Shown here piece by piece: positions 54,201 through 64,000 of a DNA stretch of 64,000 nt. Origin of the DNA: Diphasiastrum complanatum (lineage: Eukaryota; Streptophyta; Lycopodiopsida; Lycopodiales; Lycopodiaceae); assembly GCA_029204225.1 (NCBI GenBank), contig CM055100.1, positions 61,427,472 through 61,491,471 on the forward strand. The letters are read 5' to 3'. Below the pieces are notes generated by a model, which worked only from the letters and a program-made list of their open reading frames with translations, was not told the DNA's origin and ran no database searches. Every line of letters begins with the position of its first letter. Positions within the stretch are counted from its first letter, which is position 1. A program made the position numbers and the translations under genes.

Positions 54201-55042
54201 TGGATGGAGGGGACCGTGTTTCCGTAGCGTACGGAACGGGCAATGCGTTGATTCTTGAAGCATACGGAACGCCGATTCCCGTACGTTTTCCGTGTTGTGT
54301 TTCCTTAGCGTACGCAAGATGCCTATTTGTTTTTCTTGTAATTTTGTATTTTGCAGGGGTTTCAGGGTGGGTTCCTTTAGCACTTCTTATTCCACTTTGC
54401 AAACTCACCCAAGGCTTAGGGCTCATTACCCTCAACATGAATTTGGATGACCCCTATCTATATTCGCACTTTACGGGTTCACCCAGGTGGATTGAAACCG
54501 ATTCTATATCCCCATGAACATGTGCAAAAGAAGCAGGAGCAAGTTTTCCTATTCAAAAAGATCTGGTTTCATGGTCGTGATTTTTTCTTCCTACTCTAAA
54601 TTATGATAATCTTGACTGTTGAAATATGACGTCCAATTTAGGCGTGGCATACATTTTAATGTGGCAGTGACACACTGACATGTAGGCTGACCTTGGATTC
54701 CAACAAAACATTGGATTTGTCAAATGTGGTAGTGACATGTAGGCTCACCTTGGATTCCAACAAAACATTGGATTACGACAAATAAATTATGTGTTGGAAT
54801 CCAAAGTCCAGGCGTTGCAACAATCCGCGCAAGAAGTTGATTTGACATATGTAGTTCAAATCATAAATGTCAAATTTTGACTAATAAAAATCCATCAGAT
54901 TACGAAACCTTCAGTGTTTTCTCTTTCGTGCCATCTCATTTTAAATCTCACCTTGGAGTGACCTTGGAGCAGTGCTAAGCTTGAATCAGTGGTGAGCCTA
55001 CATCGACAGTGAATTTGTCAATTTGTAAATTTTTTTAAGATA
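54201..55042. other. Non-coding interval with small repeats
   Basis: No gene was recognised. Two similar phrases with TTTCCGTAGCGTACG and TTTCCTTAGCGTACG occur near 54229 and 54300. The repeat at 54673-54830 is listed separately. Confidence 0.45.
54673..54830. repeat. 56-bp tandem duplication plus an inverted copy
   Basis: GACATGTAGGCT.ACCTTGG followed by ATTCCAACAAAACATTGGAT occurs at 54677 and 54733. A shorter inverted version, TGTTGGAATCCAA, follows near 54794, so the single strand could fold back. Confidence 0.85.
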
Positions 55043-55090
55043 TTGTTTTGTTTTTCGCATTCTAATAGAAAGAGAGAAAGAGACATTCTC

Positions 55091-55091
<1 letters not shown>

Positions 55092-55141
<50 letters not shown>

Positions 55142-55163
55142 CGCGCGCGCGCGCGTGGGTGCG

Positions 55164-55220
<57 letters not shown>
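55092..55220. repeat. Compound microsatellite (GT)n(GC)n(GA)n
   Basis: About 48 bp of GT, then about 18 bp of GC, then a short GTGGGTGCGTGC linker and about 52 bp of GA. Long Cys-Val, Arg-Glu and Thr-His open frames across it are artefacts. Confidence 0.97.
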
Positions 55221-55221
<1 letters not shown>

Positions 55222-55360
55222 AAAGATTTATATGTTTGTTTTGTGTGAGAGAAATTAAAAAACAAAGAAACATAATATGTTTAGTTTAGTTTGTTAGTGT
55301 GTGTGAGAGAGTAATTGTTTTGAGTTTTCTACAATATGTTTAACTCAATTTAGTTTGTTT

Positions 55361-55367
<7 letters not shown>

Positions 55368-55398
<31 letters not shown>

Positions 55399-55405
55399 AT
55401 CTCTA

Positions 55406-55482
<77 letters not shown>

Positions 55483-55508
55483 TAAATTGATTTCTAGTAT
55501 GTGTGTGT

Positions 55509-55560
<52 letters not shown>
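55368..55560. repeat. Compound microsatellite (GA)n(GT)n(GA)n(AT)n
   Basis: GA runs at 55370-55396 and 55457-55482, a GT run at 55409-55457 and an AT run at about 55511-55556 lie in one 190-bp block. Confidence 0.97.
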
Positions 55561-55563
<3 letters not shown>

Positions 55564-55844
55564 TAGTGGGTATGTCCGCTTGATGGGGCGGCTGACGACC
55601 TGGGTGGCGGCCGATGGTTTAGGAGGAAAATGGTCATTGACGTGTGGCCAAGCTATGTGTGTGTATGTACGTGTTTATGTATGTGTGTGTATCCATGAGA
55701 GTGCATATATCTATGCATGCGCTTGGGCATGTGTGTATATGTATGTGTGTCTATGTATATCATGGAGTGTAGTTTTCGAGTTTAGGGTTTAGGGTGTGAA
55801 TGTGCATGCATGTATGTGTGTATGCATAAGCATGTGTGTGTATG

Positions 55845-56290
55845 TGATCAGCCGAATGTATGAGGTAAGTGAGCCGAATGTCTGTTGTAAGTGATCAGCC
55901 GAATATTTGTGGTAAGTGATCAGCCGGATGTGTGTGGTAAGTGATCAACCGGATGTGTGTGGTATCAGCCGAATGTTTGAGGTAAGTGATCAGCTGAATA
56001 TCTGTGGTAAGTGATCAGCCGAATGTTTGAGGTAAGTGATCAGCCGAATGTTTGTGGTAAGTGATCAACCGAATGTGTGAGGTAAGTGATCAACCAGATG
56101 TTTGAGGTAAGTGATCAGCCGGATGTTTGAGGTAAGTGACTAGCCAGATGTCCGAGGTAAGTGATCAGCCGAATGTCGAAGGTAAGTGATCAGCCGAATG
56201 TTTGAGGTAAGTGATCAGCCAAATGTTTGTGATAAGTGATCAACCGAATGTTTGAGGATGTTTGAGGTAAGTGATCAACCGAATGTTTGA
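55845..56290. repeat. Minisatellite, 25-bp unit, about 18 copies
   Basis: The consensus unit is GTGATCAGCCGAATGTTTGA followed by GGTAA. About 18 units can be counted, three of them shortened or merged (near 55870, 55965 and 56255). The 25-bp period is not a multiple of three, and the array has no open frame. Most units carry GGTAAGTGA, and about ten have GAGGTAAGT, matching a 5' splice-site consensus on the plus strand. A related isolated GTGATCAGTCGAATGGATCA occurs near 57976. Confidence 0.95.
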
Positions 56291-56889
56291 TTCTACTTGC
56301 GAGAGTATGTCTTTTGTTGGAAGGATTTTGTGTAGTTGGAGTTGGATGGATGCGTTGGGCTCGAATTAGGTGGAGGATTTGTAGGGGTTAGTTCTGGGTA
56401 TCGTACTATTGTTCATCATGAAATTGGAGATGATTGATTGTTGATCATGCGGAGTTGGAATAGTGGGGAGTTTCAATTGGAAGCTGGGAAAACAAAACAA
56501 AACAGAACAGAACCAAAAGAGAACAGAACCGATAAGTTTAGATCAATGATGCTTTGTGTAGTAAGATCTTAAAAACTTATTGCTTCCAAGTCTAGCAGAC
56601 TTAAAACTGAGGTGGGAGTGGAGCTTCTTTTATGAGGTGAAAATGGTTTTATAATTCTGCACGCTTACAATCCAGTTTGATGTAGATGTCAAAAAGCCAT
56701 GCAGCAAAATATTTTTTGATGATGATGGAGCACAATCAAACTTCCGTACAAAATGTCGCCCTGTTCGTGTTAGATGAGGAGAGTCTACGATCACACAGAA
56801 CTTCTATACTTGTAGATGAAATAATTGCGACAGCGATAACGCTGTTATACAACGATAGGTCAAGTCCTGAAGTGTCGTTGTAGTCTTGA

Positions 56890-57075
56890 TACTAATCATC
56901 ATTAGCAAAATCGTCGTTCTGGTCTTGATACTAATTGTCCACAATGATGTCGTCACCTTGGTCATAATCTTTGATATAATCGTCACCTTGATCCCAATAT
57001 TCCTCCACATCATACTTATAGCTATCATCACCGTATGACTAATTGTCATCCTCTTGTTCATAATCCCAATCCATT
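56890..57075 (-). pseudogene. Acidic D/Y/Q-rich repeat frame with stops
   Basis: One minus-strand frame reads as a series of acidic repeats, including WDQGDDYIKDYDQGDD and YQDQNDDFANDD, interrupted by three TAG codons at similar places in the repeat. The underlying DNA shows repeated GTCTTGATACTAAT and GTCACCTTGAT phrases. It may be a decayed fragment of an acidic protein or simply a trinucleotide-biased DNA repeat. No family is recognised. Confidence 0.25.
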
Positions 57076-58045
57076 GGAATCGATGTGGAATAACTGAATT
57101 TGTAACTGTGGATTGCAAACTTGGAACGAAATTTGAAATGGTTTGGAAACCAGATTTAGCAAGGTGCAGTTAAGCAATGACAATAGGCATGGGTTTTTTA
57201 GTTAGAGCAAATACAAGTAACTTTTGAAGATGTCAAATTCTGGTACAAATAGGACTTCTACACTGACAATCTTGTTGAGCTAATGAAGTATGCTTTTTAC
57301 GGCACTGAAATCCGAGCTCCAACGGAGAAGATACGGATATTCAAAGAATTTGTATATAAAACGTAAACATACTTAAGGGACGATAAGAATAAAAATATAA
57401 AACATAAAAAATAAAATAATGATTACAGAAGTACAGTTGGTTGCAAAAGGTTAAGCTAAAAATCTGATCACTTTTTTTTTTGGCTATATTGAAATCAGAC
57501 GAGAAATAACCCGAGAGGGGGGGGTACTAGTAGGGTCGCAAATCAGCCAAGGAAGGAGTTGAAAATAAGTTTAGATCCGATTCATTATTATAAGCTTCAA
57601 ATGTGATACTGTAATCAGTCGGGCACTTGTCCCATAGCCGGCTACTTGGGTTAGCCGAGTAGCCACTCTAGTAGGACATTAGAATATACAATGGATTTTG
57701 GTTTCGTTATGCTATACTCGAGGGCATGTCTCAGGTTTGTTAGTTATTTAGGCAACATTGGGCCTTATTCTAGTTTGGCAAGTGGTAGGCCAATTTTAGG
57801 ACACATGTCCTTTCATGCAGTTAGTGTGTTTCCTATATACATTATTTCTTAACAATCTATTAACTTTTGTTGTGCCATCTTTGAGAGCTTGTGAGAAGTG
57901 GCTATGGTGATTGATTGATGTGATCTGCATACTGCACTAGATTCTATCGGAATTTTAACTGAAGGGGCCCGGGGGTGATCAGTCGAATGGATCAGCGATG
58001 AAATGAATCAGCTGAGAAGGAGAGAGAGATTCTAAGCTGTTATAT

Positions 58046-58273
58046 GTGATAGAAGAGATAGAACCCAATCTGAACAAGCTATTGCATAAACTCACAGAAA
58101 ATAGCAAACAATCACAGGATGGCTCAGTTGCTCTAGCAAAAAAGGTTGTGGATGAGCAGAAGCCAGAGGATGAATACCCGGTTGGTTTGAATGTTTCACA
58201 TCCACAGAGTGCCTCCGATCTTACAGATAAAAGCAGGACTATTGAATTCCAAGATGAAAGTGGTTGGAAATAG
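58046..58273 (+). other. Unrecognised exon-like open frame
   Basis: A 75-codon open frame without ATG start encodes a hydrophilic, balanced sequence (VIEEIEPNLNKLLHKLTENS, later ALAKKVVDEQKPEDEYP) that looks more like protein than most non-coding frames nearby. It has no recognised domain, no clear neighbouring exon and no related open frame on either side. It could be an exon remnant or chance. Confidence 0.22.
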
Positions 58274-58470
58274 AGCAGAATCGTGCTAAATGCAACAACT
58301 GTTTGAGCGACGGTATGGGGCGGCCGATTTCTTGGCATCAGCATCGCATCAACATCGTGCAGTCGATGGAGATGGTGCGATGGTGAAGGAAAACCAAGAA
58401 AAAAAAAGCGCCATCAAGCAGCAGAAGAAGAAGCACTATCAAGAAAGTTGTCATCCCACAGTTGTGATCC

Positions 58471-58626
<156 letters not shown>

Positions 58627-58849
58627 TGGAAGGAGGATCGTGAGAGAGGGAAAGGGGGAGGTTCATGATTTGAATTAGGACATGGGGATTAATGTGTATG
58701 CATTGGGAAGGATGCATTACATCCTCCTCCCCATGCATGCATCTAAAAATTTTAGTTAGTTTTTTTAAAAAGTGCATGGGGTAGGAGGATGCACCCATGC
58801 AACCATGGGTGCATCCTCCTATCCCATACATAGGCACAAACGTGATACG

Positions 58850-58852
<3 letters not shown>

Positions 58853-58899
<47 letters not shown>
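58853..58899. repeat. (AT)n microsatellite
   Basis: About 47 bp of alternating AT. Upstream (58700-58830) the phrases GGAGGATGCA and GGATGCATTACATCCTCC form short inverted repeats. Confidence 0.97.
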
Positions 58900-58900
<1 letters not shown>

Positions 58901-59318
58901 TTTTTTCAATAGGGTGATCCTTTTTCAAAATTTGTTTATTTTATCTAAAGAATATTTGCTTGATTGGACAATATTAATAGTCATGGAAGAAATTTTATTT
59001 TCCTCTCCTTTTCCTCCTTGGAAATTCATGTCATCTCTCTTTGTCTTCAGCCTTCTCCTTTTTTCAATGGTGTGTTTCTCTTCCATGGTGCTATGCATTC
59101 TCAAGAACTTGGGATAAACTATTGTTGTCCTTTCTAGACTTATTTTCTTGGCCCACATCTCTCTTTTTTTTTAGTATATGAGAATGTTTGGTGCTCCTAG
59201 CTCCCGTTTGTTGAATCCAAGCCTTTTATTTCCTTGAAACCTTGAAAGTTTTTGGTTCTCTTATGACCTCCCTTTTTATTCGTCTGATCAAACCCATATT
59301 CTTGACTTAACAATGAGA

Positions 59319-59322
<4 letters not shown>
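58900..59322. other. Non-coding, T-rich interval
   Basis: No motif was recognised. The frames at 58797-59117 (plus) and 58925-59158 (minus) overlap an AT microsatellite or featureless sequence. Confidence 0.4.

Positions 59323-59371
<49 letters not shown>
59323..59371. repeat. (CT)n microsatellite
   Basis: About 48 bp of CT, in opposite base polarity to the GA run at 58473-58622. Confidence 0.97.
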
Positions 59372-59372
<1 letters not shown>

Positions 59373-59671
59373 GGACTCTACTTTATACTCATTCAGTTTT
59401 ATTTGGTCTTCGATCAATCGTGAAAGGTTTCCCCCTTTGGTACGAAACCAATTTAATTGCCTTAATTTGTTACACTAAGTTGGATGACCCCCAATTTAAA
59501 AAATAGTCATTTTGGTGGGAAACTTGATTTCCTTGAACGGCTAAGATGAGTACACTTATTACGGATTCGATCTAACGATGGGCATTATCTGTCACTCAGT
59601 GCACCAAAGCAAACGTTGGTATCTATAAAAAGGAAGTTGACACAACCCTAAAATTCACTCTTCCTTGCCTT

Positions 59672-59672
<1 letters not shown>

Positions 59673-59766
<94 letters not shown>
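59673..59766. repeat. (CT)n microsatellite
   Basis: About 94 bp of CT. Open frames of alternating Ser-Leu over it are artefacts. Confidence 0.98.
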
Positions 59767-59769
<3 letters not shown>

Positions 59770-59922
59770 CATCTCTCTACTGTGACCTAATTTGTCTTGC
59801 AAAGTGGAGACTTGCTTATGCAATTGGAAGAGTATTCGTAAGGGGAATTGCTACAAACTAAGGTGAGATTATTATCAAATCTTTGGCATAATGCCCATCT
59901 ATACACGAATGCTTTAAGCTTG

Positions 59923-60111
<189 letters not shown>

Positions 60112-60240
60112 GTGGGGGTAGTAGGAGGACAATTAGAGATAGAAAATGAGAGTGGATGAGAGAGAAAACTATATGAGAATGATGTAGGCCGAGTAGAAAG
60201 AGGCATCTTGAGAGAAAAAGAGAGATTAATGGGAATATAT

Positions 60241-60243
<3 letters not shown>

Positions 60244-60273
<30 letters not shown>
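60244..60273. repeat. (GA)n microsatellite
   Basis: About 30 bp of GA, in a GA-enriched stretch from 60130 to 60280. Confidence 0.95.
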
Positions 60274-60276
<3 letters not shown>

Positions 60277-60454
60277 ATGGTGAAGATCCAAGATGGTGTT
60301 GCCCCTTTAGAGATGGTGGAAATTTTCCAAGTCCAAGCTAGTGTTCTCATGCAAGCCTTGCTCCACACCTCCAGCACCTACACAAAAAGTCAAAAAACAG
60401 GAGGTTGAGCTACATCTTTATGTTCAAAAGAAAGTCAAGTGCACTTGCAAGAGT

Positions 60455-60820
60455 GAATTGGGTGAGGTGGAGTGGACTTGAATATATATGGGTAGGTATA
60501 GAGGTGGATGCATGGGGCTTCTTAAATATGTAAGGGGATTTCATGTGAATGCATAAGTCAAATTCGGGGTGATTTCCGTGAAGATAGTTTGGTGACATCT
60601 TACTTTTGCATGTTTGCCATGAATTCATGAGGTGGGCATGCATGACTAAAGTGGTTGAGGTGGAAGGGACTTGAGTGTGCATGGGTAAGTAGAGAAATGA
60701 ACTCACAAGGCTTCTTACTCATGTAAAGGGCTTGCATGGACATGTAAAGGTCGAATTTGGGAAAATGTCACAAAGAAATATCTTTTGCCATCTTATCTTT
60801 CCATAATGTCAGCAATACCC
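60455..60820. repeat. Diverged tandem pair, about 194-bp period
   Basis: Copies start near 60459 (GTGAGGTGGAGTGGACTTGA) and 60653 (GTTGAGGTGGAAGGGACTTG) and share GGCTTCTTA, a GTAA.GGG motif and CATCTTA in order, with many substitutions. Confidence 0.75.
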
Positions 60821-62189
60821 AAGCCACTTTTTTTAGGGGTGGTCCCTCCATAATCCAAGGCATGTTTTCTAATGGGTGCACATCCTCAATCCAAGGCATT
60901 CATTTTAAAGGTTGCACTTTCTCAATCTAAGGCTTTTTTTGTAAGGGTAAACCATCCCCAATCATGGTGGAGAGGATAACTTCTAGCTTCATGTAGGAAA
61001 TTCTTAACCTCCCATAGGAAGGGCCTTGGGTTTTGAGAAACCATCTTTGGTTGAATGCAACAGTTTCTAATGCTTTAAGCACTTTAATTGTCTAATGGAA
61101 AGCATATCACAAAATGAAAGGCATTGAGGCATTGAGGTGTCAAAGTCAATTCTTAGAGTTTGAAGAACATATTTACAAAAAAAATACAATTTCTTAGATT
61201 TTTAAGGCGTGGCCTTAAATTCTTACTCTTGAGTTGCAAAATCTCTTGCCTCTCCAATATATTTTTTCCGTTGCCCTTGCACAAAACCTTTTTTTATCTA
61301 TTCCTAAATTGTGGCCTAAATTTTGTTTTCATATATCCTTATTCGCTCTCCTTGTTGAAACTACTATCTTTTGTGAAGGCATGGTTGCTACTTCTATGAA
61401 TTATGATGGCCTTATGTGGCAGGTCTTAGGGATGGTTTTCTTGTGACTAGTTCAACTAGCCATAACCGAGCCAATTTGTGCTTTTTTGGGCTATGCAGCT
61501 ACTTATACAATATGTACCAAGTTTTCTGCACATTATTAAGTGTTTAGTGAAGGATAATGGCATGTGGTATAATGTTGTCTAGTTGCTTATTCTCATACGA
61601 ACACGACTTCAATATATTAAGAGCTTAGAACTTACTTTCAAGATATCAATTGTGGGCCTCCTAACGACAAGATACCTTGGTAAGGCCAAGTCATTATGTG
61701 TTTGGTATCTTTTGTACATAGTGAATATCACATAGTCCATTGCAACAAAAAAGCTTGTCCCCTAATAATTGGTGAGTTGATGAGGGCCTTGTTTCCTCTA
61801 TTTGAGGTCATGAGAATCCACTCCGTCACACAAATAAGGACATACAAGAGAAAAAAAAAATCTTGTCAACATTTATGTAATATCATATGTGTGTCCAAGT
61901 CATCCAACGTATATGATAAATAGAATTTTGAGAGCTTACTGCCCTTTGTCTCTAAAAGCGGTCTGGTTGGGTCCCCCGTTTCTCTTTTCTCTTATTCTCA
62001 AGCCACAAAATGGATGGGTGGCTTTGAATGAAACTAATGGGCTTTGTGCCCAATAGTCAGAGGGCCTCACGTCCTTGATAGAGGGTGCCCTTGTGCAGTT
62101 TGCATGTGAATTTGTAATGACATTGGCACTTATAATAAATAACGTAAATAAATGTTCCTACATAGCTTAGAAGTTACTTTATAAGAGGG

Positions 62190-62385
62190 CAAAACATATC
62201 ATATGATTATTGAAAGTAGTGTACCATGGGAGAATAATGCACTTGAATGTACCCTTGTTTTAGTCCTCACTTAGCAATGTCAATGTCCCCAAATTTAAGA
62301 AACATGAAATCAATCATTTGATCTTTGAAACTAGTGTGTTATGGGAGAATTTCATACTCATATTTACCTAAATTTTGGTCAACAA
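62190..62385. repeat. Diverged tandem pair, about 120-bp period
   Basis: CATATGATTATTGAAAGTAG near 62199 and a CATTTGATCTTTGAAACTAG counterpart near 62315 each lead into a GTGT.....ATGGGAGAAT block and a TATTTACC/TGTACCC-like end. Confidence 0.7.
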
Positions 62386-62611
62386 AACATTACCATTCAC
62401 TTCTTATGCATGTGGCCACTTGCTCCCATAAAAATGGAATAATCTTGTTCTATTAAAACACTTATAGGTGGATACACAAATACTATATTTAAATAGTCAA
62501 TGAGTGTGCTTGAAAGAAATGGAGGATATATGAAGGCCTTGAAAATGCTTTGTGGTCAAACTTGGATATTAAGATTTCATGTCATGAATTACAAAAGAAT
62601 TTAATCTTTCG

Positions 62612-62770
62612 CACACAACTAGATATTCTCTACTTGTGTAGGCCTTTTCACACAACTAGATAAAGTCTCTACTTGTGTAGGCCTTACTAAATATATTATG
62701 AATGTGATATTATTGTGTCGTTCACAACTACATAACGTCTCTACTTGTGTAGGCCTTACTCAATATATTT
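62612..62770. repeat. Triple repeat of a 35-bp phrase
   Basis: CACAACTA.AT....TCTCTACTTGTGTAGGCCTT occurs three times (starting near 62615, 62652 and 62725). The second and third copies also share the following ACT.AATATATT. Spacing is uneven. Confidence 0.85.
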
Positions 62771-64000
62771 TTGTATTGTAATTTGGAAAGCATCTAACTC
62801 AAAAAGTTTTACTAGTTGATTGTTTGCATTAGGATACCGTGAAGCATTCAACACAATATTTTTTGCTTTTTCAACAATAAAAGAAAAGACAACATGGTCT
62901 AGAAGGTGTTAAAAGCAACACCATGAAAGGTCAAACACGCAAAAACAAATCAACTGGTCATGATTAAATTTGACTTTGCATATCCTCTATGAAAAGTAGT
63001 TTGTTGGTATCACTCTCCTCTCCTCACCGTGAGGTGTGAAGTTCAACCTCCACGAGGTGAGCTTAGACATAGAAGGCTTGAACCAAAACTATTGGGTTTT
63101 ATGCCCACAGTTGAGAGCCATATAACAATGGCATCCTTTGTATATGATCATAAGTTGATGTACATATTTGATTAGTATGCAATGTTTCACGTGAATTCAA
63201 GACTTTGCTTTATAAGTTGTGGATAGTCTTGGTTCATTTTTGTTAAAATTATTGTTTCATATGTGTTAAATTAGTGTATCATGTTTGAGGTTTGCGTGCC
63301 CAACTCTCTATGCTCCCAGTAGGTTGACTATAACAGAAAACTTTTTTGCTAAAATGAGTTTTGTTCTTTAACATTTAACATTTGTTAGCTAGAATGAAAC
63401 ACTATATGACCTAGTAGTCATGCACGATGATTAGCAACATGTCTATCTATTGCATAGATGCACAGAAACGCGTTTCTGAGGAGACGAGTTTCGGAAACCG
63501 CGTTTCTCAAACATGAATCGTACTAATTTATTTTTATTTTGGAAAAATAGCTTATGGCTGAAATTTTTTTAGGGGATCAATGGTCAAACCAGCGTTTTTG
63601 CCTCTCAGAAGTGCAGTAGATGGGGCACAAACAAATCTTATTTTCAATAGCTATTTGGTTGTTATTTGCTATGGCTTTCAATAAATGCTCAAGGGGTTCG
63701 GGGGGTGGTAGCCCCCCTAATTTCAAAAATCGTTTTGAATATTTGTCTAGTATATTTAAGTTCGTTCTGTGGACTTTTTCAACAAAATTGCTTTGCCTTG
63801 CATGGAGATTTTTGGGAGCCTTCATGTCCTTTTTTTTAAATGCGAAGTTGTCATCATTGTCCCAGTTTTGGTTGAAATAATAAAGCCTTTAGCATTGCAT
63901 ATACTCAAATCACTTGATATGACTTATTTTAGCTTGCCAATTAAAACCAACCAATCAGAGAGCCTCCCAAGAATAAAAAGGCACCCGTTGTACTCATTTC

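Larger units (their letters stand above)
60274..64000. other. Non-coding end of window with diverged tandem repeats
   Basis: No gene was recognised. Visible structure is the diverged pair at 60455-60820, short CCAAGGCAT-containing repeats at 60855-60935, the pair at 62190-62385 and the triple repeat at 62612-62770. A GAAACGCGTTTC palindrome lies near 63466. The frame pair at 63577-63880 has no recognisable domain. Confidence 0.4.

Overview
The window reads as nuclear DNA of a land plant with a repeat-rich genome. The evidence is two multi-exon genes with GT-AG introns up to about 5 kb, several Ty1/copia and Ty3/gypsy elements with primer-binding sites for initiator tRNA-Met, TTTAGGG-type telomere-like repeats, and very long GA, CT, GT and AT microsatellites. 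The species cannot be fixed from the sequence. Long introns and heavy retroelement load would fit a fern, lycophyte or gymnosperm, but that is a guess.

Only two host genes are well supported, both on the minus strand. The first (25978-32444) is a five-exon alpha/beta hydrolase of the ABHD17/Bem46-like family, 261 aa, with an apparent Ser-Asp-His triad and a 37-nt second exon behind a 5-kb first intron. The second (44557-52332) is a four-exon GT64-type glycosyltransferase closely resembling plant glucosamine inositolphosphorylceramide transferase (GINT1), about 775 aa. It has three hydrophobic segments, a beta-propeller-like half and a C-terminal GT64 domain with a DDD motif. Its last intron is 5.2 kb and holds a telomere-like repeat and a 159-bp tandem duplication. 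Neither frame is visibly broken.

Layout: 1-4031 is non-coding with small repeats. 4032-16203 is a copia element split into two oppositely oriented halves; its RNase H region is interrupted by a 6.3-kb chromodomain Ty3/gypsy element with a CTTGA target-site duplication. 16205-16580 is a LINE reverse-transcriptase remnant. 17073-19340 is a copia copy that has lost its reverse transcriptase. 19341-25977 shows no recognisable gene. 25978-33360 holds the hydrolase gene and its upstream region. 33361-37129 is non-coding with an old 678-bp tandem duplication. 37130-43335 is a cluster of three copia fragments, one on the minus strand and two fused head to tail on the plus strand. 43336-54200 holds the glycosyltransferase gene and flanks. 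54200-64000 is almost entirely simple and tandem repeats, including a minisatellite of about 18 units of 25 bp that carries a 5' splice-site-like motif in most units.

The two genes act in different processes: lipid or protein ester hydrolysis at membranes, and sphingolipid glycosylation in the Golgi. Nothing suggests that they are functionally linked. No retroelement here keeps a complete uninterrupted coding region, so all are probably immobile by themselves. No wholly new biological system was identified; the most unusual items are rearranged retroelements and the splice-motif minisatellite.
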